DNA of 64,000 nucleotides from Acanthosepion lycidas (taxonomy: Eukaryota; Mollusca; Cephalopoda; Sepiida; Sepiidae), in assembly GCA_963932145.1 (NCBI GenBank), contig OZ010590.1, positions 51,491,112 to 51,555,111 of the forward strand, in the 5' to 3' direction. Under the pieces are notes generated by a model. The model searched no databases. It was not told the origin of the DNA and saw nothing but the letters and a program-made list of their open reading frames with translations. Made by a program: the position numbers and the translations under genes. Positions 47,387 to 61,556 of the stretch are shown piece by piece (the stretch's first letter is position 1; each line of letters begins with the position of its first letter).

Positions 47387-48180
47387 TATATTCAACAAAC
47401 TTACTGTGTATACTGGCATGCGGTGGAAACAACTCATTTAACTTCCAACTAACAGGAATATGCAATGATGCGTATTTTCCTGTGTGAACCACAATGTATT
47501 TCATTATATACTCGAAGTAATTTGAAGACAATTTCTTGATAGGGTTTGCATGAAACTGGCTCAATTTTGTAGTTGTTCTTATTTTTATTTGATCCGGTAG
47601 AAGTATCATATTTGAAACATTTTCTCAATTTTCTCTCAAAAAGATGATCTCAGAAATGAAACACATTCCGTCGACTATTTGAGAAATATGACTTATCATT
47701 AGATGCCTGATGATTTCATGTCTCTGCGACCATTATCTTCACAATACAGCCAATCGAATAGACGTGCTATTTGAAATACAGGCATTATTATTCTCTAGAC
47801 GATTCTGTTGTCCTGTACAGTAAATTCTTGTAATGAGTGTCCTGTGAAATAACTCTTACCTGTTCTTGCATATAGGTTATTCAAACCTTGCCTAGCCGTT
47901 CGTCTTTCATTACTCCAGTTTTATCTCCCAGACTGACAAGCTAGGATCAATTACGGTGAATATATATTTTCAAAACCTAATTAAACAAGTTCGAATCTAC
48001 CTCTAATATATCTTAATTGAGCAAATTATTTTGCACTTTTTCAATGTATAATCTTCTCATTTCTTTCGTCTCTACAGTTTTCGATGATTTTCAATCTCTT
48101 GAAATATTTGCTCAAATATAAATGTCATTTCATTCACAAAAGTATTGATGAAAAAAATATAAAATTCTATAGGAAAAGCA

Positions 48181-48252
48181 TTCCCACACCGGGAATCGAA
48201 CCCGGGCCGCCTGGGTGAGAGCCAGGAATCCTAACCACTAGACCATATGGGA
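48181..48252 (-). tRNA. tRNA-Glu(CTC), unit V5
   Basis: Unit V5 (47880-49209). Intact, T6:G67 wobble. Confidence 0.95.
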
Positions 48253-48643
48253 AGTTGCTGTTTATGCTATACGGGCATAAAAGTCAGGCTCGATTCACAC
48301 AAACTCAGACATATTCCACATATCACTAGCCAATCCGATAATGAGCCATTGATTTCTATTCGATACTTATAATACTTCCTTTCGTAAAATAAAATTTTAC
48401 TTCTTCCCTACCGACCACATTTTCGCACACGCTGCACATTTTTAATTTCACAATCACATGTTAGACCCCCTTAATATTTCTCATATAAGTCAACAAATAC
48501 GTAAATACAAAAGACCCAATATTAATAATGATTTCTCTGTCAAAACTATACATTTTTTTTCTATATTATTAGCTTTTTAATTTTTTTATTTTTTTCACAT
48601 AATACTTTTACAATAGAAACGTGTAAGTCCCTCGACTACAATT

Positions 48644-48716
48644 GGCTGCGTAGCCTTATGGAATAGGCGTCAGTCTTTCACACAAATCTGTAAAAGTTCG
48701 AATCTCGTCGATTTCT
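48644..48716 (+). pseudogene. tRNA-Arg-derived element, unit V5
   Basis: Same as V2. The flank has the V2/V3 form (TATCCTGG/GAATCTGC). Confidence 0.6.
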
Positions 48717-49510
48717 TATATTCAACAAACTTACTGTGTATCCTGGCATGCGGTGGAAACAACTCATTTAACTTCCAACTAACAGGAATCTGCAATGATG
48801 CGTATTTTCCTGTGTGAACCACAATGTATTTCATTATATACTCGAAGTAATTTGAAGACAATTTCTTGATAGGGTTTGCATGAAACTGGCTCAATTTTGT
48901 AGTTGTTCTTATTTTTATTTGATCCGGTAGAAGTATCATATTTGAAACATTTTCTCAATTTTCTCTCAAAAAGATGATCTCAGAAATGAAACACATTCCG
49001 TCGACTATTTGAGAAATATGACTTATCATTAGATGCCTGATGATTTCATGTCTCTGCGACCATTATCTTCACAATACAGCCAATCGAATAGACGTGCTAT
49101 TTGAAATACAGGCATTATTATTCTCTAGACGATTCTGTTGTCCTGTACAGTAAATTCTTGTAATGAGTGTCCTGTGAAATAACTCTTACCTGTTCTTGCA
49201 TATAGGTTATTCAAACCTTGCCTAGCCGTTCGTCTTTCATTACTCCAGTTTTATCTCCCAGACTGACAAGCTAGGATCAATTACGGTGAATATATATTTT
49301 CAAAACCTAATTAAACAAGTTCGAATCTACCTCTAATATATCTTAATTGAGCAAATTATTTTGCACTTTTTCAATGTATAATCTTCTCATTTCTTTCGTC
49401 TCTACAGTTTTCGATGATTTTCAATCTCTTGAAATATTTGCTCAAATATAAATGTCATTTCATTCACAAAAGTATTGATGAAAAAAATATAAAATTCTAT
49501 AGGAAAAGCA

Positions 49511-49582
49511 TTCCCACACCGGGAATCGAACCCGGGCCGCCTGGGTGAGAGCCAGGAATCCTAACCACTAGACCATATGGGA
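49511..49582 (-). tRNA. tRNA-Glu(CTC), unit V6
   Basis: Unit V6 (49210-50539). Intact, T6:G67 wobble. Confidence 0.95.
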
Positions 49583-49973
49583 AGTTGCTGTTTATGCTAT
49601 ACGGGCATAAAAGTCAGGCTCGATTCACACAAACTCAGACATATTCCACATATCACTAGCCAATCCGATAATGAGCCATTGATTTCTATTGGATACTTAT
49701 AATACTTCCTTTCGTAAAATAAAATTTTACTTCTTCCCTACCGACCACATTTTCGCACACGCTGCACATTTTTAATTTCACAATCACATGTTAGACCCCC
49801 TTAATATTTCTCATATAAGTCAACAAATACGTAAATACAAAAGACCCAATATTAATAATGATTTCTCTGTCAAAACTATACATTTTTTTTCTATATTATT
49901 AGCTTTTTAATTTTTTTATTTTTTTCACATAATACTTTTACAATAGAAACGTGTAAGTCCCTCGACTACAATT

Positions 49974-50046
49974 GGCTGCGTAGCCTTATGGAATAGGCGT
50001 CAGTCTTTCACACAAATCTGTAAAAGTTCGAATCTCGTCGATTTCT
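49974..50046 (+). pseudogene. tRNA-Arg-derived element, unit V6
   Basis: Same as V2, with the V4-type flank. Confidence 0.6.
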
Positions 50047-50840
50047 TATATTCAACAAACTTACTGTGTATACTGGCATGCGGTGGAAACAACTCATTTA
50101 ACTTCCAACTAACAGGAATATGCAATGATGCGTATTTTCCTGTGTGAACCACAATGTATTTCATTATATACTCGAAGTAATTTGAAGACAATTTCTTGAT
50201 AGGGTTTGCATGAAACTGGCTCAATTTTGTAGTTGTTCTTATTTTTATTTGATCCGGTAGAAGTATCATATTTGAAACATTTTCTCAATTTTCTCTCAAA
50301 AAGATGATCTCAGAAATGAAACACATTCCGTCGACTATTTGAGAAATATGACTTATCATTAGATGCCTGATGATTTCATGTCTCTGCGACCATTATCTTC
50401 ACAATACAGCCAATCGAATAGACGTGCTATTTGAAATACAGGCATTATTATTCTCTAGACGATTCTGTTGTCCTGTACAGTAAATTCTTGTAATGAGTGT
50501 CCTGTGAAATAACTCTTACCTGTTCTTGCATATAGGTTATTCAAACCTTGCCTAGCCGTTCGTCTTTCATTACTCCAGTTTTATCTCCCAGACTGACAAG
50601 CTAGGATCAATTACGGTGAATATATATTTTCAAAACCTAATTAAACAAGTTCGAATCTACCTCTAATATATCTTAATTGAGCAAATTATTTTGCACTTTT
50701 TCAATGTATAATCTTCTCATTTCTTTCGTCTCTACAGTTTTCGATGATTTTCAATCTCTTGAAATATTTGCTCAAATATAAATGTCATTTCATTCACAAA
50801 AGTATTGATGAAAAAAATATAAAATTCTATAGGAAAAGCA

Positions 50841-50912
50841 TTCCCACACCGGGAATCGAACCGAGGCCGCCTGGGTGAGAGCCAGGAATCCTAACCACTA
50901 GACCATATGGGA
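50841..50912 (-). tRNA. tRNA-Glu(CTC), T-stem variant, unit V7
   Basis: Unit V7 (50540-51869). T stem CTCGG/CCCGG has a C51:C63 mismatch and a T50:G64 wobble. Other stems intact. Confidence 0.88.
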
Positions 50913-51303
50913 AGTTGCTGTTTACGCTATACGGGCATAAAAGTCAGTCTCGATTCACACAAACTCAGACATATTCCACATATCACTAGCCAATCCGATA
51001 ATGAGCCATTGATTTCTATTCGATACTTATAATACTTCCTTTCGTAAAATAAAATTTTACTTCTTCCCTACCGACCACATTTTCGCACACGCTGCACATT
51101 TTTAATTTCACAATCACATGTTAGACCCCCTTAATATTTCTCATATAAGTCAACAAATACGTAAATACAAAAGACCCAATATTAATAATGATTTCTCTGT
51201 CAAAACTATACATTTTTTTTCTATATTATTAGCTTTTTAATTTTTTTATTTTTTTCACATAATACTTTTACAATAGAAACGTGTAAGTCCCTCGACTACA
51301 ATT

Positions 51304-51376
51304 GGCTGCGTAGCCTTATGGAATAGGCGTCAGTCTTTCACACAAATCTGTAAAAGTTCGAATCTCGTCGATTTCT
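51304..51376 (+). pseudogene. tRNA-Arg-derived element, unit V7
   Basis: Same as V2, with the V4-type flank. Confidence 0.6.
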
Positions 51377-52170
51377 TATATTCAACAAACTTACTGTGTA
51401 TACTGGCATGCGGTGGAAACAACTCATTTAACTTCCAACTAACAGGAATATGCAATGATGCGTATTTTCCTGTGTGAACCACAATGTATTTCATTATATA
51501 CTCGAAGTAATTTGAAGACAATTTCTTGATAGGGTTTGCATGAAACTGGCTCAATTTTGTAGTTGTTCTTATTTTTATTTGATCCGGTAGAAGTATCATA
51601 TTTGAAACATTTTCTCAATTTTCTCTCAAAAAGATGATCTCAGAAATGAAACACATTCCGTCGACTATTTGAGAAATATGACTTATCATTAGATGCCTGA
51701 TGATTTCATGTCTCTGCGACCATTATCTTCACAATACAGCCAATCGAATAGACGTGCTATTTGAAATACAGGCATTATTATTCTCTAGACGATTCTGTTG
51801 TCCTGTACAGTAAATTCTTGTAATGAGTGTCCTGTGAAATAACTCTTACCTGTTCTTGCATATAGGTTATTCAAACCTTGCCTAGCCGTTCGTCTTTCAT
51901 TACTCCAGTTTTATCTCCCAGACTGACAATCTAGGATCAATTACGGTGAATATATATTTTCAAAACCTAATTAAACAAGTTCGAATCTACCTCTAATATA
52001 TCTTAATTGAGCAAATTATTTTGCACTTTTTCAATGTATAATCTTCTCATTTCTTTCGTCTCTACAGTTTTCGATGATTTTCAATCTCTTGAAATATTTG
52101 CTCAAATATAAATGTCATTTCATTCACAAAAGTATTGATGAAAAAAATATAAAATTCTATAGGAAAAGCA

Positions 52171-52242
52171 TTCCCACACCGGGAATCGAAACCGGGCCGC
52201 CTGGGTGAGAGACAGGAATCCTAACCACTAGACCATGTGGGA
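52171..52242 (-). tRNA. tRNA-Glu(CTC), damaged, unit V8
   Basis: Unit V8 (51870-53203). Anticodon stem CCTGT/CCAGG loses pair 31:39 and T stem CCGGT loses pair 53:61. First copy with acceptor TCCCACA, fully Watson-Crick with TGTGGGA. Confidence 0.85.
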
Positions 52243-52633
52243 AGTTGCTGTTTACGCTATACGGGCATAAAAGTCAGGCTCGATTCACACAAACTCAGAC
52301 ATATTCCACATATCACTAGCCAATCCGATAATGAGCCATTGATTTCTATTCGATACTTATAATACTTCCTTTCGTAAAATAAAATTTTACTTCTTCCCTA
52401 CCGACCACATTTTCGCACACGCTGCACATTTTTAATTTCACAATCACATGTTAGACCCCCTTAATATTTCTCATATAAGTCAACAAATACGTAAATACAA
52501 AAGACCCAATATTAATAATGATTTCTCTGTCAAAACTATACATTTTTTTTCTATATAATTAGCTTTTTAATTTTTTTATTTTTTTCACATAATACTTTTA
52601 CAATAGAAACGTGTAAGTCCCTCGACTACAATT

Positions 52634-52706
52634 GGCTGCGTAGCCTTATGGAATAGGCGTCAGTCTTTCACACAAATCTGTAAAAGTTCGAATCTCGTCG
52701 ATTTCT
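52634..52706 (+). pseudogene. tRNA-Arg-derived element, unit V8
   Basis: Same as V2. The unit carries a 4-bp GATG duplication downstream near 53030. Confidence 0.6.
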
Positions 52707-53504
52707 TATATTCAACAAACTTACTGTGTATACTTGCATGCGGTGGAAACAACTCATTTAACTTCCAACTAACAGGAATCTGCAATGATGCGTATTTTCC
52801 TGTGTGAACCACAAAGTATTTCATTATATACTCGAAGTAATCTGAAGACAATTTCTTGATAGGGTTTGCATGAAACTGGCTCAATTTTGTAGTTGTTCTT
52901 ATTTTTTTTTGATCCGGTAGAAGTATCATATTTGAAACATTTTCTCAATTTTCTCTCAAAAAGATGATCTCAGAAATGAAACACATTCCGTCGACTATTT
53001 GAGAAATATGACTTATCATTAGATGCCTGATGGATGATTTCATGTCACTGCGACCATTATCTTCACAATACAGCCAATCGAATAGACGTGCTATTTGAAA
53101 TACAGGCATTATTATTCTCTAGACGATTCAGTTGTCCTGTACAGTAAATTCTTGTAATGAGTGTCCTGTGAAATAACTCTTACCTGTTCTTGCATATAGG
53201 TAATTCAAACCTTGCCTAGCCGTTCGTCTTTCATTACTCCAGTTTTATCTCCCAGACTGACAAGCTAGGATCAATTACGGTGAATATATATTTTCAAAAC
53301 CTAATTAAACAAGTTCGAATCTACCTCTAATATATCTTAATTGAGCAAATTATTTTGCACTTTTTCAATGTATAATCTTCTCATTTCTTTCGTCTCTACA
53401 GTTTTCGATGATTTTCAATATCTTGAAATATTTGCTCAAATATAAATGTCATTTCATTCACAAAAGTATTGATGAAAAAAATATAAAATTCTATAGGAAA
53501 AGCA

Positions 53505-53576
53505 TTCCCACACCGGGAATCGAACCCGGGCCGCCTGGGTGAGAGCCAGGAATCCTAACCACTAGACCATGTGGGA
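53505..53576 (-). tRNA. tRNA-Glu(CTC), unit V9
   Basis: Unit V9 (53204-54533). All stems Watson-Crick except the usual G10:T25. Acceptor TCCCACA/TGTGGGA. Confidence 0.97.
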
Positions 53577-53967
53577 AGTTGCTGTTTACGCTATACGGGC
53601 ATAAAAGTCAGGCTCGATTCACACAAACTCAGACATATTCCACATATCACTAGCCAATCCGATAATGAGCCATTGATTTCTATTCGATACTTATAATACT
53701 TCCTTTCGTAAAATAAAATTTTACTTCTTCCCTACCGACCACATTTTCGCACACGCTGCACATTTTTAATTTCACAATCACATGTTAGACCCCCTTAATA
53801 TTTCTCATATAAGTCAACAAATACGTAAATACAAAAGACCCAATATTAATAATGATTTCTCTGTCAAAACTATACATTTTTTTTCTATATAATTAGCTTT
53901 TTAATTTTTTTATTTTTTTCACATAATACTTTTACAATAGAAACGTGTAAGTCCCTCGACTACAATT

Positions 53968-54040
53968 GGCTGCGTAGCCTTATGGAATAGGCGTCAGTCT
54001 TTCACACAAATCTGTAAAAGTTCGAATCTCGTCGATTTCT
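53968..54040 (+). pseudogene. tRNA-Arg-derived element, unit V9
   Basis: Same body as V2. The flank reads TATACTTGC, shared by V8-V15. Confidence 0.6.
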
Positions 54041-54834
54041 TATATTCAACAAACTTACTGTGTATACTTGCATGCGGTGGAAACAACTCATTTAACTTCC
54101 AACTAACAGGAATCTGCAATGATGCGTATTTTCCAGTGTGAACCACAAAGTATTTCATTATATACTCGAAGTAATTTGAAGACAATTTCTTGATAGGGTT
54201 TGCATGAAACTGGCTCAATTTTGTAGTTGTTCTTATTTTTATTTGATCCGGTAGAAGTATCATATTTGAAACATTTTCTCAATTTTCTCTCAAAAAGATG
54301 ATCTCAGAAATGAAACACATTCCGTCGACTATTTGAGAAATATGACTTATCATTAGATGCCTGATGATTTCATGTCTCTGCGACCATTATCTTCACAATA
54401 CAGCCAATCGAATAGACGTGCTATTTGAAATACAGGCATTATTATTCTCTAGACGATTCAGTTGTCCTGTACAGTAAATTCTTGTAATGAGTGTCCTGTG
54501 AAATAACTCTTACCTGTTCTTGCATATAGGTAATTCAAACCTTGCCTAGCCGTTCGTCTTTCATTACTCCAGTTTTATCTCCCAGACTGACAAGCTAGGA
54601 TCAATTACGGTGAATATATATTTTCAAAACCTAATTAAACAAGTTCGAATCTACCTCTAATATATCTTAATTGAGCAAATTATTTTGCACTTTTTCAATG
54701 TATAATCTTCTCATTTCTTTCGTCTCTACAGTTTTCGATGATTTTCAATATCTTGAAATATTTGCTCAAATATAAATGTCATTTCATTCACAAAAGTATT
54801 GATGAAAAAAATATAAAATTCTATAGGAAAAGCA

Positions 54835-54906
54835 TTCCCACACCGGGAATCGAACCCGGGCCGCCTGGGTGAGAGCCAGGAATCCTAACCACTAGACCAT
54901 GTGGGA
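54835..54906 (-). tRNA. tRNA-Glu(CTC), unit V10
   Basis: Unit V10 (54534-55863). Identical to the V9 gene. Confidence 0.97.
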
Positions 54907-55297
54907 AGTTGCTGTTTACGCTATACGGGCATAAAAGTCAGGCTCGATTCACACAAACTCAGACATATTCCACATATCACTAGCCAATCCGATAATGAGC
55001 CATTGATTTCTATTCGATACTTATAATACTTCCTTTCGTAAAATAAAATTTTACTTCTTCCCTACCGACCACATTTTCGCACACGCTGCACATTTTTAAT
55101 TTCACAATCACATGTTAGACCCCCTTAATATTTCTCATATAAGTCAACAAATACGTAAATACAAAAGACCCAATATTAATAATGATTTCTCTGTCAAAAC
55201 TATACATTTTTTTTCTATATAATTAGCTTTTTAATTTTTTTATTTTTTTCACATAATACTTTTACAATAGAAACGTGTAAGTCCCTCGACTACAATT

Positions 55298-55370
55298 GGC
55301 TGCGTAGCCTTATGGAATAGGCGTCAGTCTTTCACACAAATCTGTAAAAGTTCGAATCTCGTCGATTTCT
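55298..55370 (+). pseudogene. tRNA-Arg-derived element, unit V10
   Basis: Identical to V9. Confidence 0.6.
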
Positions 55371-56164
55371 TATATTCAACAAACTTACTGTGTATACTTG
55401 CATGCGGTGGAAACAACTCATTTAACTTCCAACTAACAGGAATCTGCAATGATGCGTATTTTCCTGTGTGAACCACAAAGTATTTCATTATATACTCGAA
55501 GTAATTTGAAGACAATTTCTTGATAGGGTTTGCATGAAACTGGCTCAATTTTGTAGTTGTTCTTATTTTTATTTGATCCGGTAGAAGTATCATATTTGAA
55601 ACATTTTCTCAATTTTCTCTCAAAAAGATGATCTCAGAAATGAAACACATTCCGTCGACTATTTGAGAAATATGACTTATCATTAGATGCCTGATGATTT
55701 CATGTCTCTGCGACCATTATCTTCACAATACAGCCAATCGAATAGACGTGCTATTTGAAATACAGGCATTATTATTCTCTAGACGATTCAGTTGTCCTGT
55801 ACAGTAAATTCTTGTAATGAGTGTCCTGTGAAATAACTCTTACCTGTTCTTGCATATAGGTAATTCAAACCTTGCCTAGCCGTTCGTCTTTCATTACTCC
55901 AGTTTTATCTCCCAGACTGACAAGCTAGGATCAATTACGGTGAATATATATTTTCAAAACCTAATTAAACAAGTTCGAATCTACCTCTAATATATCTTAA
56001 TTGAGCAAATTATTTTGCACTTTTTCAATGTATAATCTTCTCATTTCTTTCGTCTCTACACTTTTCGATGATTTTCAATATCTTGAAATATTTGCTCAAA
56101 TATAAATGTCATTTCATTCACAAAAGTATTGATGAAAAAAATATAAAATTCTATAGGAAAAGCA

Positions 56165-56236
56165 TTCCCACACCGGGAATCGAACCCGGGCCGCCTGGGT
56201 GAGAGCCAGGAATCCTAACCACTAGACCATGTGGGA
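56165..56236 (-). tRNA. tRNA-Glu(CTC), unit V11
   Basis: Unit V11 (55864-57193). Identical to the V9 gene. Confidence 0.97.
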
Positions 56237-56627
56237 AGTTGCTGTTTACGCTATACGGGCATAAAAGTCAGGCTCGATTCACACAAACTCAGACATATTC
56301 CACATATCACTAGCCAATCCGATAATGAGCCATTGATTTCTATTCGATACTTATAATACTTCCTTTCGTAAAATAAAATTTTACTTCTTCCCTACCGACC
56401 ACATTTTCGCACACGCTGCACATTTTTAATTTCACAATCACATGTTAGACCCCCTTAATATTTCTCATATAAGTCAACAAATACGTAAATACAAAAGACC
56501 CAATATTAATAATGATTTCTCTGTCAAAACTATACATTTTTTTTCTATATAATTAGCTTTTTAATTTTTTTATTTTTTTCACATAATACTTTTACAATAG
56601 AAACGTGTAAGTCCCTCGACTACAATT

Positions 56628-56700
56628 GGCTGCGTAGCCTTATGGAATAGGCGTCAGTCTTTCACACAAATCTGTAAAAGTTCGAATCTCGTCGATTTCT
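56628..56700 (+). pseudogene. tRNA-Arg-derived element, unit V11
   Basis: Identical to V9. Confidence 0.6.
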
Positions 56701-57494
56701 TATATTCAACAAACTTACTGTGTATACTTGCATGCGGTGGAAACAACTCATTTAACTTCCAACTAACAGGAATCTGCAATGATGCGTATTTTCCTGTGTG
56801 AACCACAAAGTATTTCATTATATACTCGAAGTAATTTGAAGACAATTTCTTGATAGGGTTTGCATGAAACTGGCTCAATTTTGTAGTTGTTCTTATTTTT
56901 ATTTGATCCGGTAGAAGTATCATATTTGAAACATTTTCTCAATTTTCTCTCAAAAAGATGATCTCAGAAATGAAACACATTCCGTCGACTATTTGAGAAA
57001 TATGACTTATCATTAGATGCCTGATGATTTCATGTCTCTGCGACCATTATCTTCACAATACAGCCAATCGAATAGACGTGCTATTTGAAATACAGGCATT
57101 ATTATTCTCTAGACGATTCAGTTGTCCTGTACAGTAAATTCTTGTAATGAGTGTCCTGTGAAATAACTCTTACCTGTTCTTGCATATAGGTAATTCAAAC
57201 CTTGCCTAGCCGTTCGTCTTTCATTACTCCAGTTTTATCTCCCAGACTGACAAGCTAGGATCAATTACGGTGAATATATATTTTCAAAACCTAATTAAAC
57301 AAGTTCGAATCTACCTCTAATATATCTTAATTGAGCAAATTATTTTGCACTTTTTCAATGTATAATCTTCTCATTTCTTTCGTCTCTACAGTTTTCGATG
57401 ATTTTCAATATCTTGAAATATTTGCTCAAATATAAATGTCATTTCATTCACAAAAGTATTGATGAAAAAAATATAAAATTCTATAGGAAAAGCA

Positions 57495-57566
57495 TTCCCA
57501 CACCGGGAATCGAACCCGGGCCGCCTGGGTGAGAGCCAGGAATCCTAACCACTAGACCATGTGGGA
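57495..57566 (-). tRNA. tRNA-Glu(CTC), unit V12
   Basis: Unit V12 (57194-58523). Identical to the V9 gene. Confidence 0.97.
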
Positions 57567-57957
57567 AGTTGCTGTTTACGCTATACGGGCATAAAAGTCA
57601 GGCTCGATTCACACAAACTCAGACATATTCCACATATCACTAGCCAATCCGATAATGAGCCATTGATTTCTATTCGATACTTATAATACTTCCTTTCGTA
57701 AAATAAAATTTTACTTCTTCCCTACCGACCACATTTTCGCACACGCTGCACATTTTTAATTTCACAATCACATGTTAGACCCCCTTAATATTTCTCATAT
57801 AAGTCAACAAATACGTAAATACAAAAGACCCAATATTAATAATGATTTCTCTGTCAAAACTATACATTTTTTTTCTATATAATTAGCTTTTTAATTTTTT
57901 TATTTTTTTCACATAATACTTTTACAATAGAAACGTGTAAGTCCCTCGACTACAATT

Positions 57958-58030
57958 GGCTGCGTAGCCTTATGGAATAGGCGTCAGTCTTTCACACAAA
58001 TCTGTAAAAGTTCGAATCTCGTCGATTTCT
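57958..58030 (+). pseudogene. tRNA-Arg-derived element, unit V12
   Basis: Identical to V9. Confidence 0.6.
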
Positions 58031-58824
58031 TATATTCAACAAACTTACTGTGTATACTTGCATGCGGTGGAAACAACTCATTTAACTTCCAACTAACAGG
58101 AATCTGCAATGATGCGTATTTTCCTGTGTGAACCACAAAGTATTTCATTATATACTCGAAGTAATTTGAAGACAATTTCTTGATAGGGTTTGCATGAAAC
58201 TGGCTCAATTTTGTAGTTGTTCTTATTTTTATTTGATCCGGTAGAAGTATCATATTTGAAACATTTTCTCAATTTTCTCTCAAAAAGATGATCTCAGAAA
58301 TGAAACACATTCCGTCGACTATTTGAGAAATATGACTTATCATTAGATGCCTGATGATTTCATGTCTCTGCGACCATTATCTTCACAATACAGCCAATCG
58401 AATAGACGTGCTATTTGAAATACAGGCATTATTATTCTCTAGACGATTCAGTTGTCCTGTACAGTAAATTCTTGTAATGAGTGTCCTGTGAAATAACTCT
58501 TACCTGTTCTTGCATATAGGTAATTCAAACCTTGCCTAGCCGTTCGTCTTTCATTACTCCAGTTTTATCTCCCAGACTGACAAGCTAGGATCAATTACGG
58601 TGAATATATATTTTCAAAACCTAATTAAACAAGTTCGAATCTACCTCTAATATATCTTAATTGAGCAAATTATTTTGCACTTTTTCAATGTATAATCTTC
58701 TCATTTCTTTCGTCTCTACAGTTTTCGATGATTTTCAATATCTTGAAATATTTGCTCAAATATAAATGTCATTTCATTCACAAAAGTATTGATGAAAAAA
58801 ATATAAAATTCTATAGGAAAAGCA

Positions 58825-58896
58825 TTCCCACACCGGGAATCGAACCCGGGCCGCCTGGGTGAGAGCCAGGAATCCTAACCACTAGACCATGTGGGA
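58825..58896 (-). tRNA. tRNA-Glu(CTC), unit V13
   Basis: Unit V13 (58524-59853). Identical to the V9 gene. Confidence 0.97.
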
Positions 58897-59287
58897 AGTT
58901 GCTGTTTACGCTATACGGGCATAAAAGTCAGGCTCGATTCACACAAACTCAGACATATTCCACATATCACTAGCCAATCCGATAATGAGCCATTGATTTC
59001 TATTCGATACTTATAATACTTCCTTTCGTAAAATAAAATTTTACTTCTTCCCTACCGACCACATTTTCGCACACGCTGCACATTTTTAATTTCACAATCA
59101 CATGTTAGACCCCCTTAATATTTCTCATATAAGTCAACAAATACGTAAATACAAAAGACCCAATATTAATAATGATTTCTCTGTCAAAACTATACATTTT
59201 TTTTCTATATAATTAGCTTTTTAATTTTTTTATTTTTTTCACATAATACTTTTACAATAGAAACGTGTAAGTCCCTCGACTACAATT

Positions 59288-59360
59288 GGCTGCGTAGCCT
59301 TATGGAATAGGCGTCAGTCTTTCACACAAATCTGTAAAAGTTCGAATCTCGTCGATTTCT
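59288..59360 (+). pseudogene. tRNA-Arg-derived element, unit V13
   Basis: Identical to V9. Confidence 0.6.
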
Positions 59361-60154
59361 TATATTCAACAAACTTACTGTGTATACTTGCATGCGGTGG
59401 AAACAACTCATTTAACTTCCAACTAACAGGAATCTGCAATGATGCGTATTTTCCTGTGTGAACCACAAAGTATTTCATTATATACTCGAAGTAATTTGAA
59501 GACAATTTCTTGATAGGGTTTGCATGAAACTGGCTCAATTTTGTAGTTGTTCTTATTTTTATTTGATCCGGTAGAAGTATCATATTTGAAACATTTTCTC
59601 AATTTTCTCTCAAAAAGATGATCTCAGAAATGAAACACATTCCGTCGACTATTTGAGAAATATGACTTATCATTAGATGCCTGATGATTTCATGTCTCTG
59701 CGACCATTATCTTCACAATACAGCCAATCGAATAGACGTGCTATTTGAAATACAGGCATTATTATTCTCTAGACGATTCAGTTGTCCTGTACAGTAAATT
59801 CTTGTAATGAGTGTCCTGTGAAATAACTCTTACCTGTTCTTGCATATAGGTAATTCAAACCTTGCCTAGCCGTTCGTCTTTCATTACTCCAGTTTTATCT
59901 CCCAGACTGACAAGCTAGGATCAATTACGGTGAATATATATTTTCAAAACCTAATTAAACAAGTTCGAATCTACCTCTAATATATCTTAATTGAGCAAAT
60001 TATTTTGCACTTTTTCAATGTATAATCTTCTCATTTCTTTCGTCTCTACAGTTTTCGATGATTTTCAATATCTTGAAATATTTGCTCAAATATAAATGTC
60101 ATTTCATTCACAAAAGTATTGATGAAAAAAATATAAAATTCTATAGGAAAAGCA

Positions 60155-60226
60155 TTCCCACACCGGGAATCGAACCCGGGCCGCCTGGGTGAGAGCCAGG
60201 AATCCTAACCACTAGACCATGTGGGA
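60155..60226 (-). tRNA. tRNA-Glu(CTC), unit V14
   Basis: Unit V14 (59854-61183). Identical to the V9 gene. Confidence 0.97.
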
Positions 60227-60617
60227 AGTTGCTGTTTACGCTATACGGGCATAAAAGTCAGGCTCGATTCACACAAACTCAGACATATTCCACATATCAC
60301 TAGCCAATCCGATAATGAGCCATTGATTTCTATTCGATTCTTATAATACTTCCTTTCGTAAAATAAAATTTTACTTCTTCCCTACCGACCACATTTTCGC
60401 ACACGCTGCACATTTTTAATTTCACAATCACATGTTAGACCCCCTTAATATTTCTCATATAAGTCAACAAATACGTAAATACAAAAGACCCAATATTAAT
60501 AATGATTTCTCTGTCAAAACTATACATTTTTTTTCTATATAATTAGCTTTTTAATTTTTTTATTTTTTTCACATAATACTTTTACAATAGAAACGTGTAA
60601 GTCCCTCGACTACAATT

Positions 60618-60690
60618 GGCTGCGTAGCCTTATGGAATAGGCGTCAGTCTTTCACACAAATCTGTAAAAGTTCGAATCTCGTCGATTTCT
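60618..60690 (+). pseudogene. tRNA-Arg-derived element, unit V14
   Basis: Identical to V9. Confidence 0.6.
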
Positions 60691-61484
60691 TATATTCAAC
60701 AAACTTACTGTGTATACTTGCATGCGGTGGAAACAACTCATTTAACTTCCAACTAACAGGAATCTGCAATGATGCGTATTTTCCTGTGTGAACCACAAAG
60801 TATTTCATTATATACTCGAAGTAATTTGAAGACAATTTCTTGATAGGTTTTGCATGAAACTGGCTCAATTTTGTAGTTGTTCTTATTTTTATTTGATCCG
60901 GTAGAAGTATCATATTTGAAACATTTTCTCAATTTTCTCTCAAAAAGATGATCTCAGAAATGAAACACATTCCGTCGACTATTTGAGAAATATGACTTAT
61001 CATTAGATGCCTGATGATTTCATGTCTCTGCGACCATTATCTTCACAATACAGCCAATCGAATAGACGTGCTATTTGAAATACAGGCATTATTATTCTCT
61101 AGACGATTCAGTTGTCCTGTACAGTAAATTCTTGTAATGAGTGTCCTGTGAAATAACTCTTACCTGTTCTTGCATATAGGTAATTCAAACCTTGCCTAGC
61201 CGTTCGTCTTTCATTACTCCAGTTTTATCTCCCAGACTGACAAGCTAGGATCAATTACGGTGAATATATATTTTCAAAACCTAATTAAACAAGTTCGAAT
61301 CTACCTCTAATATATCTTAATTGAGCAAATTATTTTGCACTTTTTCAATGTATAATCTTCTCATTTCTTTCGTCTCTACAGTTTTCGATGATTTTCAATA
61401 TCTTGAAATATTTGCTCAAATATAAATGTCATTTCATTCACAAAAGTATTGATGAAAAAAATATAAAATTCTATAGGAAAAGCA

Positions 61485-61556
61485 TTCCCACACCGGGAAT
61501 CGAACCCGGGCCGCCTGGGTGAGAGCCAGGAATCCTAACCACTAGACCATGTGGGA
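61485..61556 (-). tRNA. tRNA-Glu(CTC), unit V15
   Basis: Unit V15 (61184-62513). Body identical to V9. The 5' flank has AATTGGTG for AGTTGCTG. Confidence 0.97.
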
